From NCBI GenBank assembly GCA_964459985.1, contig CAYWOS010000014.1, positions 1 to 44,692 on the forward strand: a stretch of DNA of 44,692 nt, given 5' to 3'. The notes beneath the pieces are model-generated. The model worked only from the letters and a program-made list of their open reading frames with translations, was not told the DNA's origin and did no database searches. The position numbers were made by a program, and so were the translations under genes. Shown piece after piece: positions 1 through 7,016 of the stretch. Every line of letters begins with the position of its first letter. Position 1 is the stretch's first letter. The stretch is from CAYWOS01 sp964459985. GTDB lineage: Bacteria; Bacillota; Clostridia; Christensenellales; Aristaeellaceae.

Positions 1-1
1 G

Positions 2-880
2 ACAGGGGCGAACAACCCGCGCCTCAAACGCTACGTGCAGCCCGACGACGGGCGGATCGGGAAGAATCATTATGGTAACCACCACAACTGCGCCGGGACT
101 GTCTGCGCGTCTGCATATATCGGCAAGCTCGCCGACGGCGCGGTGGCAGTCTATCAGACACTGCCCTGGAACATGCGCTGCTGGCTGTCGGGTAACGGCG
201 TAAACGGCAATGCGAACCGTAAAGGGTACATCGGGTTCGAGATCTGTGAGGATAACCTGCTGAACCGCGATTACTTCATGACGGCGGTCATGGGCGCGGC
301 GGTCAACTTGACGGCGCATCTGTGTCTGCTGCATGGGATCACGACGGAGAACGTGCGTGATCACCGCGAGCTGCACGATATGGGCCTGGCGAGCAATCAT
401 GGTGATATCCTGCACTGGCTGCGCAAATACGGGCTGACCATGGACGATTATCGTTACGAAGTACAAAAGGCCATGGACGAGGGCGTGGAGGCGGAGTACA
501 TTGACGCCGAGAAAAACACGGAAGGTGGCGAGGTAGACATGAGCGACATGACACTCAAACGCGGCGACAAGGGCGCCGACGTCCGCGAGATGCAGGAAGC
601 GCTACTCGCGCAGGGGTATCCCTTGCCCAAGTACGGCGCAGACGGCGACTTCGGCGCGGAGACCGAAGCGGCGGTGAAAGCGGCGCAGAGGGACATCGCG
701 CAGACTGACGAAGATACCACCGGCGTTTGCGGCGCGGAATTGTGGGATTGGCTGACGGGGCAGCAAAAGGACGAAGAACGGGAAGCCATAACGAATGCGG
801 GCGAGCCGACCGTCCCCATCCCCAAGGCGCTGTACGACGCGCTGGCAGCGTTTTTCAAGGGGGACGAAAACGATGTCTGA
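2..880 (+). CDS. N-acetylmuramoyl-L-alanine amidase, phage endolysin type (5' partial)
   Basis: The frame is open from the first bases of the window and begins inside the domain (TGANNPRLKRYV), so the true start lies upstream. The first ~150 residues look like an Amidase_2 (CwlA/PGRP-like) zinc amidase, which cleaves the bond between MurNAc and L-Ala in peptidoglycan. Visible marks are RYGNHHN-like NHYGNHHN, GKLADGAVAVYQTLPW, and the later DHRELHDMGLASNHGD with its metal-binding His. A PG_binding_1 repeat follows (LKRGDKGADVREMQEALLAQ ... GADGDFGAETEAAV). The C-terminal ~45 residues are a linker of unknown role. The stop overlaps the next start by 8 bases. The neighbours are holin-type proteins, which makes a phage lysis cassette likely; a host autolysin is the alternative. 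Confidence 0.9.
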   Translation, partial: TGANNPRLKRYVQPDDGRIGKNHYGNHHNCAGTVCASAYIGKLADGAVAVYQTLPWNMRCWLSGNGVNGNANRKGYIGFEICEDNLLNRDYFMTAVMGAAVNLTAHLCLLHGITTENVRDHRELHDMGLASNHGDILHWLRKYGLTMDDYRYEVQKAMDEGVEAEYIDAEKNTEGGEVDMSDMTLKRGDKGADVREMQEALLAQGYPLPKYGADGDFGAETEAAVKAAQRDIAQTDEDTTGVCGAELWDWLTGQQKDEEREAITNAGEPTVPIPKALYDALAAFFKGDENDV

Positions 881-1118
881 CGCCGTGCTCATTGCGCTTT
901 TATCTCTGCTGGGCACGCTGTTGGGCAGCGCGGGCGGCGTGTTCGCGTCGAGCCGACTCACCAATTATCGCATCGGCGAACTGGAGAAAAAGGTGGATCG
1001 TCACAACACCATCGTCGAGCGCACGGCGCTGATCGAAAAAGAGCAGAAAACCATGTGGAAAAGGATCGACGAAAACGCGGCGGGCATCGCGCGCGCCGCA
1101 CGTCGGGGCGGCATATGA
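873..1118 (+). CDS. XhlA/BhlA-like phage lysis accessory protein
   Basis: This 81-residue protein starts at the ATG inside ATGTCTGA, overlapping the end of the endolysin gene. Residues ~4-24 (AVLIALLSLLGTLLGSAGGV) form one membrane segment. Residues ~30-75 are charged and helical with likely coiled-coil character (GELEKKVDRHNTIVERTALI, then a KRIDENAAGI stretch). One membrane segment plus a soluble coiled coil between an endolysin and a holin fits the XhlA/BhlA group of lysis helpers, although here the membrane segment is N-terminal. Family membership is inferred from architecture and position, not from a diagnostic motif. Confidence 0.7.
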   Translation: MSDAVLIALLSLLGTLLGSAGGVFASSRLTNYRIGELEKKVDRHNTIVERTALIEKEQKTMWKRIDENAAGIARAARRGGI

Positions 1119-1167
1119 CTATTCTGCAAAACGCAGGCATATATCTGCAGGGAAAGGAGCGATCAAG

Positions 1168-1356
1168 ATGCAAAACCGTTTGAACTCGCCCGTGGTCTGG
1201 GCGGCGCTGGCCGCGCAGATATTGGCGATCCTCGTCACGCTCGGCGTCATCGACATGGGACAGTCCGAGGCCGTCAACGCCGTCGTCACGGCGGTTCTCG
1301 AGCTGTTCGTGGTGTTCGGCGTCTTCAACAACCCGACCAACCGGGAGGATTTTTAG
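1168..1356 (+). CDS. Phage holin, phi LC3-like family
   Basis: This 62-residue protein has a good ribosome site (GGAAAGGAG, 1151-1159). It has two hydrophobic segments, about residues 8-27 (PVVWAALAAQILAILVTLGV) and 34-52 (EAVNAVVTAVLELFVVFGVF), joined by a short polar turn. It ends in NNPTNREDF, the Asn-Asn-Pro-Thr-Asn tail typical of small phi LC3-type holins. Holins make membrane holes that let the endolysin reach the wall. It is the last gene of the lysis cassette and is followed at once by a strong terminator. Confidence 0.88.
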   Translation: MQNRLNSPVVWAALAAQILAILVTLGVIDMGQSEAVNAVVTAVLELFVVFGVFNNPTNREDF

Positions 1357-1374
1357 ATCGATTCCCTTCACGCT

Positions 1375-1409
1375 CCGTGCGGCGTTCGCGCCGCGCGGGG
1401 CTTTTTTTG
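1375..1409 (+). terminator. Intrinsic terminator of the lysis cassette
   Basis: A 10-bp stem (1375-1384 with 1389-1398, one G-T pair) closed by a TTCG loop is followed by GGC and seven T. It ends the phage-like transcript just before the host methyltransferase promoter. Confidence 0.92.
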
Positions 1410-1410
1410 T

Positions 1411-1439
1411 TTGCCGACAGGCGGCGCGCGGTGTATAAT
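1411..1439 (+). promoter_or_regulatory. Promoter of the methyltransferase gene
   Basis: TTGCCG (1411-1416) and a perfect TATAAT (1434-1439) are 17 bases apart. The first base of the -35 element directly follows the T-tract of the upstream terminator. The coding start is 28 bases downstream of the -10 box. Confidence 0.75.
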
Positions 1440-1467
1440 CAAGCGGAGAACGCGCGCGGAGGGCAGC

Positions 1468-2406
1468 ATGGAATACAGCCGGAAGATTGCCGAAAGGCAA
1501 TGGAATCTCCCCGACAAGGGCGAACTGGAAAGCAGACGCGAGGAAACCTTTATCGACGACATCGTGCAGAAGAGCCACATCGAAAAGGAATTGTTCGCGG
1601 CGGTCGAGCGCGGCGGCATCCAAACGGTGTTCGACGCGGGCGCGGGCGCGGGGCGGTTTTCCGTTCCGCTCGCCAAGCGCGGCTGCAGAGTCACGCATTT
1701 TGACATATCGCAGCCCATGATCGACAAGGCGCGCGAGATCGCGGCGCGCGAGCACGTTTCGGACAGCATCACCTTCGTTCGCGGCGCGATCGAGGAACTG
1801 CAGGGGTACGCCGATCGCTCGTATGATCTGGTGATATCCTTCGACGCGCCGATTTCCTACACGTATCCACATCAGGAAGCGGTCATCGCCGATCTGGTGC
1901 GCATGGCGAAAAAGCAGGTCATGTTCAGCGTGTCCTCGCGGCTCGGCTCTCTCCCCTACCTCGCCAACCCCATTCAGAAGAACCAGTTCATTCTGGATGA
2001 ACACTGCGGCGATCCCTTCGTGACATGGTGCGTGCAAAACCGCGAAAGCGCGCTCGCCGGCTTCCGCTTTGACGAGCGCGCGCTGCAGAACGCCTATCGC
2101 GGCGGGCTGCTGGGCGGCGAGGAGGAAATCGCCGAGTACGAGCGCGGCGGCGCGCCGTGGTGCATCACCTACGCCTTTATGCCCGGGGAGCTGCGCGCAA
2201 TCCTCGAAAAGAACGGCGTCCGGAATATCGCGCTGGCCGGCCCGGGCGCTTTCGCGCGCACGCTGCCGCGCGAGATTCTGCTGACCGTCATGCGCGACGA
2301 CGCCCAACGCGCGGCTTTCCTTGATTTTTGTCACCTTTACGACAGCGAGCCGTCCGTCTGCGGCATGGGCAAGGACAATCTGTTCGCGAAGGGCGATATT
2401 TTGTAG
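1468..2406 (+). CDS. Class I SAM-dependent methyltransferase
   Basis: The chosen ATG has a GGAGGG ribosome site 4-9 bases upstream and gives 312 residues. Upstream in-frame starts fall inside the promoter. The AdoMet-binding motif I is clear at about residues 54-66 (VFDAGAGAGRFSV), followed by motif II (VTHFDISQPMIDKAREIA), so this is a Rossmann-fold methyltransferase. The motif IV region reads DLVISFDAPISY. The C-terminal ~130 residues are less typical and may bind substrate. The substrate cannot be told from the sequence; small molecules or lipids are possible. It forms a single-gene transcript between the phage remnant and the L10 operon. Confidence 0.88.
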   Translation: MEYSRKIAERQWNLPDKGELESRREETFIDDIVQKSHIEKELFAAVERGGIQTVFDAGAGAGRFSVPLAKRGCRVTHFDISQPMIDKAREIAAREHVSDSITFVRGAIEELQGYADRSYDLVISFDAPISYTYPHQEAVIADLVRMAKKQVMFSVSSRLGSLPYLANPIQKNQFILDEHCGDPFVTWCVQNRESALAGFRFDERALQNAYRGGLLGGEEEIAEYERGGAPWCITYAFMPGELRAILEKNGVRNIALAGPGAFARTLPREILLTVMRDDAQRAAFLDFCHLYDSEPSVCGMGKDNLFAKGDIL

Positions 2407-2415
2407 AGCAAACGC

Positions 2416-2444
2416 TTGACGAAAAGGCGCGCATATGGTATGAT
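2416..2444 (+). promoter_or_regulatory. Promoter of the rplJ-rplL operon
   Basis: TTGACG (2416-2421) and TATGAT (2439-2444) lie 17 bases apart, close to the sigma-A consensus. Transcription would start near 2451, giving a leader of about 155 bases before rplJ. Confidence 0.88.
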
Positions 2445-2451
2445 AATCCCC

Positions 2452-2580
2452 GGCTTGAAAGAGTCTGTGCCCAAGACAGCAGGTGCGCGCAAGCGCTGAA
2501 AGGGAAACCGCCCGCCGAGGTACGGGGAACGCGATCATTCGGCGTCCTTGTGCCCACGCACAGGGACGCTTTTATTCACG
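2452..2580 (+). promoter_or_regulatory. Ribosomal protein L10 leader RNA
   Basis: The transcript leader carries sequence typical of the Firmicute L10 leader: CCCAAGACAGCAGGTGCG near 2470, a middle helix, and CCGCCGAGGTA near 2511 that can pair back to the CAGGTG region. It ends in a terminator-like hairpin. In this family the L10(L12)4 complex binds the leader and represses its own operon. The leader here controls only rplJ-rplL, because rpoBC is on the other strand about 40 kb away. Identification is from sequence memory of the family, not from a covariance search. Confidence 0.85.
2542..2576 (+). terminator. Attenuator hairpin of the L10 leader
   Basis: A 12-bp stem (2542-2553 with 2558-2569, one G-T pair) with a CCAC loop is followed by TTTTATT. 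It lies 29 bases before rplJ and is the expected regulated terminator of the leader. Confidence 0.88.
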
Positions 2581-2604
2581 GCCGTGAGGAAGGTGAAACA
2601 CACA

Positions 2605-3114
2605 ATGAGCATGAGCAAGAATCAGGAAAGCAAGGTCGCCGTCGTCGCCAATATCAAGGAAAAGTTTGAGAAGGCGCAGTCCGTGGTGCTCATCGACTAT
2701 CAGGGCATCAACGTCGAACAGGATACCGCGCTTCGCAACCAGTTCCGTCAGGCGGGCGTCGAATACGCCGTCCTCAAGAACACGCTGGTCCGCCGCGCCG
2801 TCAACGAAATGGGCGTCACGGGGCTGGATTCGCATCTCGAGGGCCCCAGCGCGTTCGCGTTCGGCATGAGCGATCCCGTATCGCCGGCGAAGGTCGTCTA
2901 CGAATTCATCAGCAAGAACAAGCTCGAATGCCTGTCCGTCAAGGCAGGCCTGATGGGCACGGAAATCATGGACGAGAAGGCGGTCAAGGCGCTGTCCGAG
3001 CTGCCCAGCCGCGAAGTCCTGCTGGCGCGCTTGGTCGGCACCCTCAACGCGTCGGTCGCCAATCTGGTGTACGTCCTCGAAGCCATCCGCAAGAAGCAGG
3101 CGAACGAGGAGTAA
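2605..3114 (+). CDS. rplJ: 50S ribosomal protein L10
   Basis: The product is 169 residues, close to the usual ~166. It carries the N-terminal L10 domain (KEKFEKAQSVVLIDYQGINV) with EYAVLKNTLVRRAV and GPSAFAFGMSDPVSPAKVV. The C-terminal helix (ARLVGTLNASVANLVYVLEA) docks L7/L12 dimers to form the ribosomal stalk, which recruits translation GTPases. ATG 2605 is chosen because GAGGAAGG stands 9 bases upstream; a second ATG two codons later is possible. Longer in-frame versions run into the attenuator hairpin. rplL follows after 60 bases. Confidence 0.98.
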   Translation: MSMSKNQESKVAVVANIKEKFEKAQSVVLIDYQGINVEQDTALRNQFRQAGVEYAVLKNTLVRRAVNEMGVTGLDSHLEGPSAFAFGMSDPVSPAKVVYEFISKNKLECLSVKAGLMGTEIMDEKAVKALSELPSREVLLARLVGTLNASVANLVYVLEAIRKKQANEE

Positions 3115-3174
3115 TCTCCCCGCCGCACAGTCGGCAAATCACACATCAATCAAGAAAAATGGAGGGTCATTACC

Positions 3175-3549
3175 ATGACGCATGAGGAATTTATCACCGC
3201 AATCGAGTCCATGACCGTTCTCGAGCTGAACGATCTGGTGAAGGCGCTCGAGGAGAAGTTCGGCGTTTCCGCCGCCGCTCCCGTCGCCGTTGCCGCCGCC
3301 CCCGGCGCCGCCGCCGCCGCTCCCGTGGAAGAGCAGACCGAGTTCGACGTCATCCTCAAGGATCCGGGCTCCGAAAAGATCAAGGTCATCAAGGCCGTGC
3401 GCGAAGTCGTGGCGGGTCTGGGCCTGAAGGAAGCCAAGGAATTCGTCGAGTCCGCGCCCAAGACCATCAAGGAAGGCGCGACCAAGGAAGAAGCCGAGAA
3501 GATCAAGGCCGCTTTCGCCGAAGTCGGCGCGGTCGTCGAGATCAAGTAA
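3175..3549 (+). CDS. rplL: 50S ribosomal protein L7/L12
   Basis: The product is 124 residues. The N-terminal dimerisation helices (IESMTVLELNDLVKALEEKF) are followed by an Ala/Pro/Val hinge (about residues 37-56) and the globular domain that contacts elongation factors (KIKVIKAVREVVAGLGLKEA). It has a GGAGGG ribosome site. The gene is the last in its transcript: the next 180 bases hold hairpins and terminators instead of rpoB, which would usually follow. Confidence 0.98.
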   Translation: MTHEEFITAIESMTVLELNDLVKALEEKFGVSAAAPVAVAAAPGAAAAAPVEEQTEFDVILKDPGSEKIKVIKAVREVVAGLGLKEAKEFVESAPKTIKEGATKEEAEKIKAAFAEVGAVVEIK

Positions 3550-3560
3550 TTTCTTCTCAT

Positions 3561-3696
3561 GGCAAACCGCTCGCGGCTTGCCAAAATGCCGCTTCCCGGT
3601 AAGGCGCCAAGGCCGGCGGGGGGATGACCGTACGCGGACGTGCGTGATTCCCCCTGCCGTCCCGCAGGCGACGCCGCGCGAGGCGGTTTTTTGATC
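3561..3696 (+). other. Hairpin-rich 3' region of the rplJL transcript
   Basis: Three structures follow rplL. At 3561-3582, GGCAA-A-CCGC pairs with GCGG-C-TTGCC around a 2-base turn. At 3614-3659, a long stem pairs CGGC with GCCG, GGGGG with CCCCC and ACGC with GCGT, with symmetric TGA-type internal loops. At 3672-3696, a weak GC stem is followed by six T. No open frame with coding character lies here. The first two hairpins lack T-tracts, so they may protect or process the mRNA end. A function is not known. Confidence 0.6.
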
Positions 3697-3702
3697 AGCT
3701 GA

Positions 3703-3730
3703 CCCCGTCGGGCTTGCCCGGCGGGGTTTT
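3703..3730 (+). terminator. Main terminator of rplJ-rplL
   Basis: An 11-base inverted repeat (3703-3713 and 3716-3726, one G-T pair) with almost no loop is followed by TTTT. It acts as a second terminator behind the weak stem with six T at 3672-3696. Confidence 0.8.
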
Positions 3731-3765
3731 GTCATGGCCGCGCCGGCGTTTGCGAAAGAGCACAG

Positions 3766-3867
3766 AATCGCGGTCCGCGATTGTCGCGGATATTCGGGGG
3801 ATCGGAGCGAAGCCGCCGATTTTGCTTCCGCGGGAGCGGCCGACCCGAAGCGCAGTCAATCGCTTCG
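3766..3867. promoter_or_regulatory. Two inverted repeats upstream of the arabinofuranosidase promoter
   Basis: The stretch 3731-3901 holds no convincing gene. It contains two perfect inverted repeats: AATCGCG-GTC-CGCGATT (3766-3782) and CGAAGCG-N8-CGCTTCG (3846-3867). Such sites upstream of a sugar-hydrolase promoter could bind a LacI- or GntR/AraR-type regulator. No regulator gene is next to them, so this role is only inferred. Confidence 0.35.
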
Positions 3868-3901
3868 TCCGAGATTGCCCCGTTTTTCATGGGATTCCGT
3901 A

Positions 3902-3930
3902 TTGCGCCGTCCGCCGGAACATGGTAGAAT
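3902..3930 (+). promoter_or_regulatory. Promoter of the GH51 gene, extended -10 type
   Basis: TTGCGC (3902-3907) and TAGAAT (3925-3930) are 17 bases apart, and TGG precedes the -10 box as in extended -10 promoters. The start of transcription near 3937 leaves no room for a ribosome site before ATG 3943, which supports the later ATG 3964. Confidence 0.7.
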
Positions 3931-3963
3931 AGAGGCAAATCCATGAACAAAGGGGCGAACGCC

Positions 3964-5436
3964 ATGCTGAAGGCACAAATCAACGCGCGGCGCGAAAAGG
4001 GCGCGATCAACAAAAACCTGTTCGGGCACTTTTCCGAGCATCTGGGGCGCTGCATCTATCAGGGCATCTTCGTGGGCGAAGACAGCGCCATTCCCAACGT
4101 TAACGGCATGAGAAAAGACGTGGTGGAGGCGCTTAAGCAGATCAAAGTGCCCGTGCTGCGCTGGCCGGGCGGCTGCTTTGCCGACGAATACCACTGGCGC
4201 GACGGCATCGGCGAGAAGGCGGCTCGCAAGCGCATGGTCAACACGCACTGGGGCGGCGTGGTCGAGGACAACTCCTTCGGCACGCACGAATTTATGGAGC
4301 TTTGCCGGCAGATCGGCTGCGAGCCGTACGTCAACGGCAACGTCGGCTCGGGCACGGTGCGCGAGATGTCCGAATGGATCGAATACATGAACAGCGACGG
4401 CGATTCCTCCGTCGCGCGCGAGCGCTGGGCGAACGGGCACAAAGCGCCCTTCGGCGTCAAGTATTTCGGCGTCGGCAACGAGAACTGGGGCTGCGGCGGC
4501 AACATGCGCCCGTCGTACTACGCCGACGAATACCGCCGTTATCAGACCTACTGCCGCTCCTACGGCGAAAACAAGCTCTTCAAGATCGCCTGCGGGCCGA
4601 GCGACAACGATGTGAACTGGACAAGCGAGGTCATGGCGATCGCCGGGCACTACATGGACGCGCTGACGATGCACTGCTACACCGTCCCGGGCGAAGCGTG
4701 GCAGGACAAGGGCAGCGCGACGGTGTTTGACAAGGCGCGGTATTTCCAGACGCTTTACAAGGCGCTCAAGATCGACGGCATCATCGGCAATCATTTGAGC
4801 GTCATGAACCGCTACGACCCCGAGCATCGCGTCGGGCTGATTGTGGACGAATGGGGCTGCTGGCATGACGTCGAGCCGGGTACCAATCCGGGCTTCCTCT
4901 ACCAGCAGAACACCATGCGCGACGCCATGGTCGCCGCGCTGTCGCTCAACGTGTTCATCTCGCACTGCGACCGCGTGGTGATGGCAAACATCGCGCAAAT
5001 GGTGAACGTGCTGCAGGCGGTGATCCTGACCGACGGCGACCGCATGGTGCTCACGCCCACCTATCACGTGTTCGATCTGTACAAGGCGCACATGGACGCC
5101 GAACGCGTCGATCTGTTCCTGCAAAGCGACGCGGTGGGCGGCGATCACGCCGTGCCGCGCGTGACGGGCGAGGCGTCGGTCAAGGGGAACGAAATGACCG
5201 TGACGCTGGCGCACACCGATCCCGACGCGCCGCTTGAGATCGAAATCGATCTTGGGGATTTTAGCGCCGCGCGGGCGGAAGCGAGGACGCTGACGGGCGA
5301 AATGACCGCCTTCAACGATTTCGACGCGCCCGGGCGCGTGACGATCCGGCCGCTGGACGTGACGGCGATCGGACGGCAGACCGTGAAGCTGACGCTGCCG
5401 CCCTGCTCGGTCACGGCGCTGACGATATCGGAATGA
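3964..5436 (+). CDS. abfA: Alpha-L-arabinofuranosidase, glycoside hydrolase family 51
   Basis: The enzyme (490 residues) removes terminal alpha-L-arabinofuranosyl units from arabinan or arabinoxylan fragments by a retaining mechanism. The N-terminus INKNLFGHFSEHLGRCIYQG is the GH51 signature. The likely acid/base is Glu173 in GVGNENWGCGG, and the likely nucleophile is Glu296 in VDEWGCWHD. A (beta/alpha)8 barrel comes first and a beta-sandwich covers the last ~150 residues. There is no signal peptide, so it works in the cytoplasm on imported oligosaccharides. ATG 3964 has AAAGGGG 8 bases upstream; ATG 3943 lacks a site. The next gene overlaps its stop codon. No transporter or other sugar gene is adjacent. 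Confidence 0.95.
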   Translation: MLKAQINARREKGAINKNLFGHFSEHLGRCIYQGIFVGEDSAIPNVNGMRKDVVEALKQIKVPVLRWPGGCFADEYHWRDGIGEKAARKRMVNTHWGGVVEDNSFGTHEFMELCRQIGCEPYVNGNVGSGTVREMSEWIEYMNSDGDSSVARERWANGHKAPFGVKYFGVGNENWGCGGNMRPSYYADEYRRYQTYCRSYGENKLFKIACGPSDNDVNWTSEVMAIAGHYMDALTMHCYTVPGEAWQDKGSATVFDKARYFQTLYKALKIDGIIGNHLSVMNRYDPEHRVGLIVDEWGCWHDVEPGTNPGFLYQQNTMRDAMVAALSLNVFISHCDRVVMANIAQMVNVLQAVILTDGDRMVLTPTYHVFDLYKAHMDAERVDLFLQSDAVGGDHAVPRVTGEASVKGNEMTVTLAHTDPDAPLEIEIDLGDFSAARAEARTLTGEMTAFNDFDAPGRVTIRPLDVTAIGRQTVKLTLPPCSVTALTISE

Positions 5437-5825
5437 AGCAGCCTGTCAGGGATACGGCGCGGCGGGAGGACGGCATTTCTCCCGCCGCGCCGCGCTTTAC
5501 CGCTTTCGACCGGGACGCGGCGGACGCGCACGCAGACGCGGCGCGCGTTTGCAGGCGCTGCCTGCTGGAACAGATGGACGGCGAGCGGGCGACGCTGACG
5601 CTGCTGCGCGAGCGGCTCGACGCGCTGCCGTCCGAACGCCGAGCCGACGACGCGGCGTACCGCGCGCGGCTCGCCGTCTGCGCGCTGTGCGATCATTTGA
5701 ACGGCGGCGTCTGCGCGCTGTGCGGCTGCTATGTCGAATGGCGCGCCGCGCTCGCCGTCACGCGCTGCGCCGACACGCCGCCGAGATGGACGGAAACGGC
5801 GCAGCGCCAATCGAACGACCGATAG
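5433..5825 (+). CDS. DUF6171-type small Cys-rich protein
   Basis: This protein (130 residues) overlaps the GH51 stop by 4 bases (ATGA), so the two are probably translated together. It has CRRCLLEQM at about residues 40-48 and CALCDHLNGGVCALCGCYVE at about 86-105, followed by a lone Cys near 117. These CxxC pairs suggest a bound zinc ion. The pattern of a CxxCLL motif, a YRARL helix and a C-terminal CGCYVE group matches the DUF6171 family of Clostridia as I remember it. The function of that family is unknown, and its link to arabinose use here may only reflect position. The ribosome site is weak. Confidence 0.72.
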   Translation: MKQPVRDTARREDGISPAAPRFTAFDRDAADAHADAARVCRRCLLEQMDGERATLTLLRERLDALPSERRADDAAYRARLAVCALCDHLNGGVCALCGCYVEWRAALAVTRCADTPPRWTETAQRQSNDR

Positions 5826-5925
5826 ACGACCGCCGCACATGTCGCCGGTAAAGGATGAGAAACGAAGCGACGCCGTCCCTTCGCCGTATCCCCGGAAGGA
5901 ACGACCGGGTTTGTCGATGATCTGA

Positions 5926-5970
5926 ACGCCCGCCGAAAGGCGGGCGCTCGATTGTCGGCAAAGCCGACAC
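5926..5970. repeat. Twin palindromic hairpins between convergent genes
   Basis: The 228-base gap 5826-6053 separates the DUF6171 gene and the converging acetyltransferase gene. It holds two perfect hairpins back to back: CGCCCGCC-GAAA-GGCGGGCG (5927-5946) and TGTCGGC-AAA-GCCGACA (5953-5969). Neither has a T-tract on either strand. They may act as a weak two-way transcription end, or be a copy of an interspersed palindromic repeat. Confidence 0.55.
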
Positions 5971-6053
5971 TCCTATTTAGAATCAACAAGTCATTCTTTC
6001 GGACTGCACGTTTTTTCTGCGCGGCTTGCCGGCGGGCGCTTCCGCATCCGGTA

Positions 6054-6962
6054 TCAGGCGCGGTCCGCCGTCCGCTTCACCCATTTGGCCGCGACGGCGT
6101 ACGGGCGGAAGCCGATGTGATAGTAGAAGGGCTGGTTCGATCCGACGACGGCGATTTTCGCGCCGCGCGCGGCGACGCGGCGGACGCCCTCGAGCACGGC
6201 GGCGAGCCCAACGCCCCGCAAACGGTGATCAGGATCAACGGCGACCGGCTCGACGACGGCAAAGCCGGCGTTTTCGTCGTACCACATGCCGCAGTAGCCC
6301 GCGAAATGTCCGTCGGGCGCGACGACGGCGACCTTAAGCGACAAATCCACGTGAGGCCGCAGCATCTCCTTTTCGCCGTTCATGCCGTCCTCGACGGAGG
6401 GCGAAAACGCGCCCTCGCCGTTCATTTCATGATTGAAGCCCTTCCACAGCACGCGCCCATACTCGTACAGGTCGTACCGCGCCTGCATATCGGTCACGGT
6501 ATATCCCTGCGGCAGCGCGTAATCAATTGGCGTCTGATCGGCGAAAAACGCGGCGTCGCACTCGGTATCGGGCGTGGCGACGTATCCCGCGTCGGCGGCG
6601 GCGCGCTGGCAGGCGCGGTCGGCGTTGGGAATGATCAGCGCGAACTCGCCGTCTTCCCCGGTCAGATGCCTTTCGGCGTGCGCGATGATCCCGGAATACA
6701 GCGCCTCATGCCCGGGCAGCGCGACGCAGAAAGCGTCGCCCATCTGGCAATCGAACAGCGCCGCGCCGACGACCGCGCCGTCTTCGAGCCACAGCCCGAT
6801 GTTGCCGACGGCGCTCTTGTCCAGACAGCCGTGCGTCGTCATCCAGTCCCACCGCGCATAGGTAAAGTTCTGATACCCGCGCCGGACAAGGAAATCGCGC
6901 ACGAGGCGGTAGTCCTCCGTGATCCCGGGAACGCTTGTGTAGAGGCGGAATGTGACGCTCAT
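6054..6962 (-). CDS. GNAT acetyltransferase with two GNAT-like halves
   Basis: The protein has 302 residues. The C-terminal half is a standard GNAT domain: GHFAGYCGMWYDENAGFAVV, then VEPVAVDPDHRLRGVGLAAV (the acetyl-CoA loop, RLRGVG), and FYYHIGFRPY at the end. The N-terminal half (residues ~1-140, with GAVVGAALFDCQMGDAF) looks like a degenerate second GNAT fold without a clear acetyl-CoA loop. The start at 6962 is chosen because AAAGGAG lies 7 bases upstream; an ATG six codons earlier directly abuts the rny terminator. The acceptor substrate is unknown. It is transcribed behind rny, but the terminator between them suggests its own start or read-through. Confidence 0.85.
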   Translation of the reverse strand: MSVTFRLYTSVPGITEDYRLVRDFLVRRGYQNFTYARWDWMTTHGCLDKSAVGNIGLWLEDGAVVGAALFDCQMGDAFCVALPGHEALYSGIIAHAERHLTGEDGEFALIIPNADRACQRAAADAGYVATPDTECDAAFFADQTPIDYALPQGYTVTDMQARYDLYEYGRVLWKGFNHEMNGEGAFSPSVEDGMNGEKEMLRPHVDLSLKVAVVAPDGHFAGYCGMWYDENAGFAVVEPVAVDPDHRLRGVGLAAVLEGVRRVAARGAKIAVVGSNQPFYYHIGFRPYAVAAKWVKRTADRA

Positions 6963-6980
6963 GTGATTCTCCTTTGACAT

Positions 6981-7010
6981 AAAAAACCGGCGGACTCTCG
7001 CCCGCCGGTT
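6981..7010 (-). terminator. Terminator of rny
   Basis: On the minus strand a 9-bp stem (7002-7010 with 6985-6993) with an 8-base loop runs into six T (6986-6981). It lies just after the rny stop codon. Confidence 0.9.
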
Positions 7011-7016
7011 TGATCT

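Noticed and set aside
958..2538. A 526-codon minus-strand frame over the holin and methyltransferase genes
   Set aside because: It runs across a terminator, two promoters and three well-supported plus-strand genes, and its protein is Arg/Ala-rich shadow sequence.
3600..3670. The rplL 3' region considered as a known riboswitch
   Set aside because: No match to the conserved cores of the common classes that I could recall, and it lies behind a gene with its own terminators instead of before one.
3856..5214. A 452-codon minus-strand frame opposite the GH51 gene
   Set aside because: It mirrors the GH51 coding bias and has no domain or start signal.
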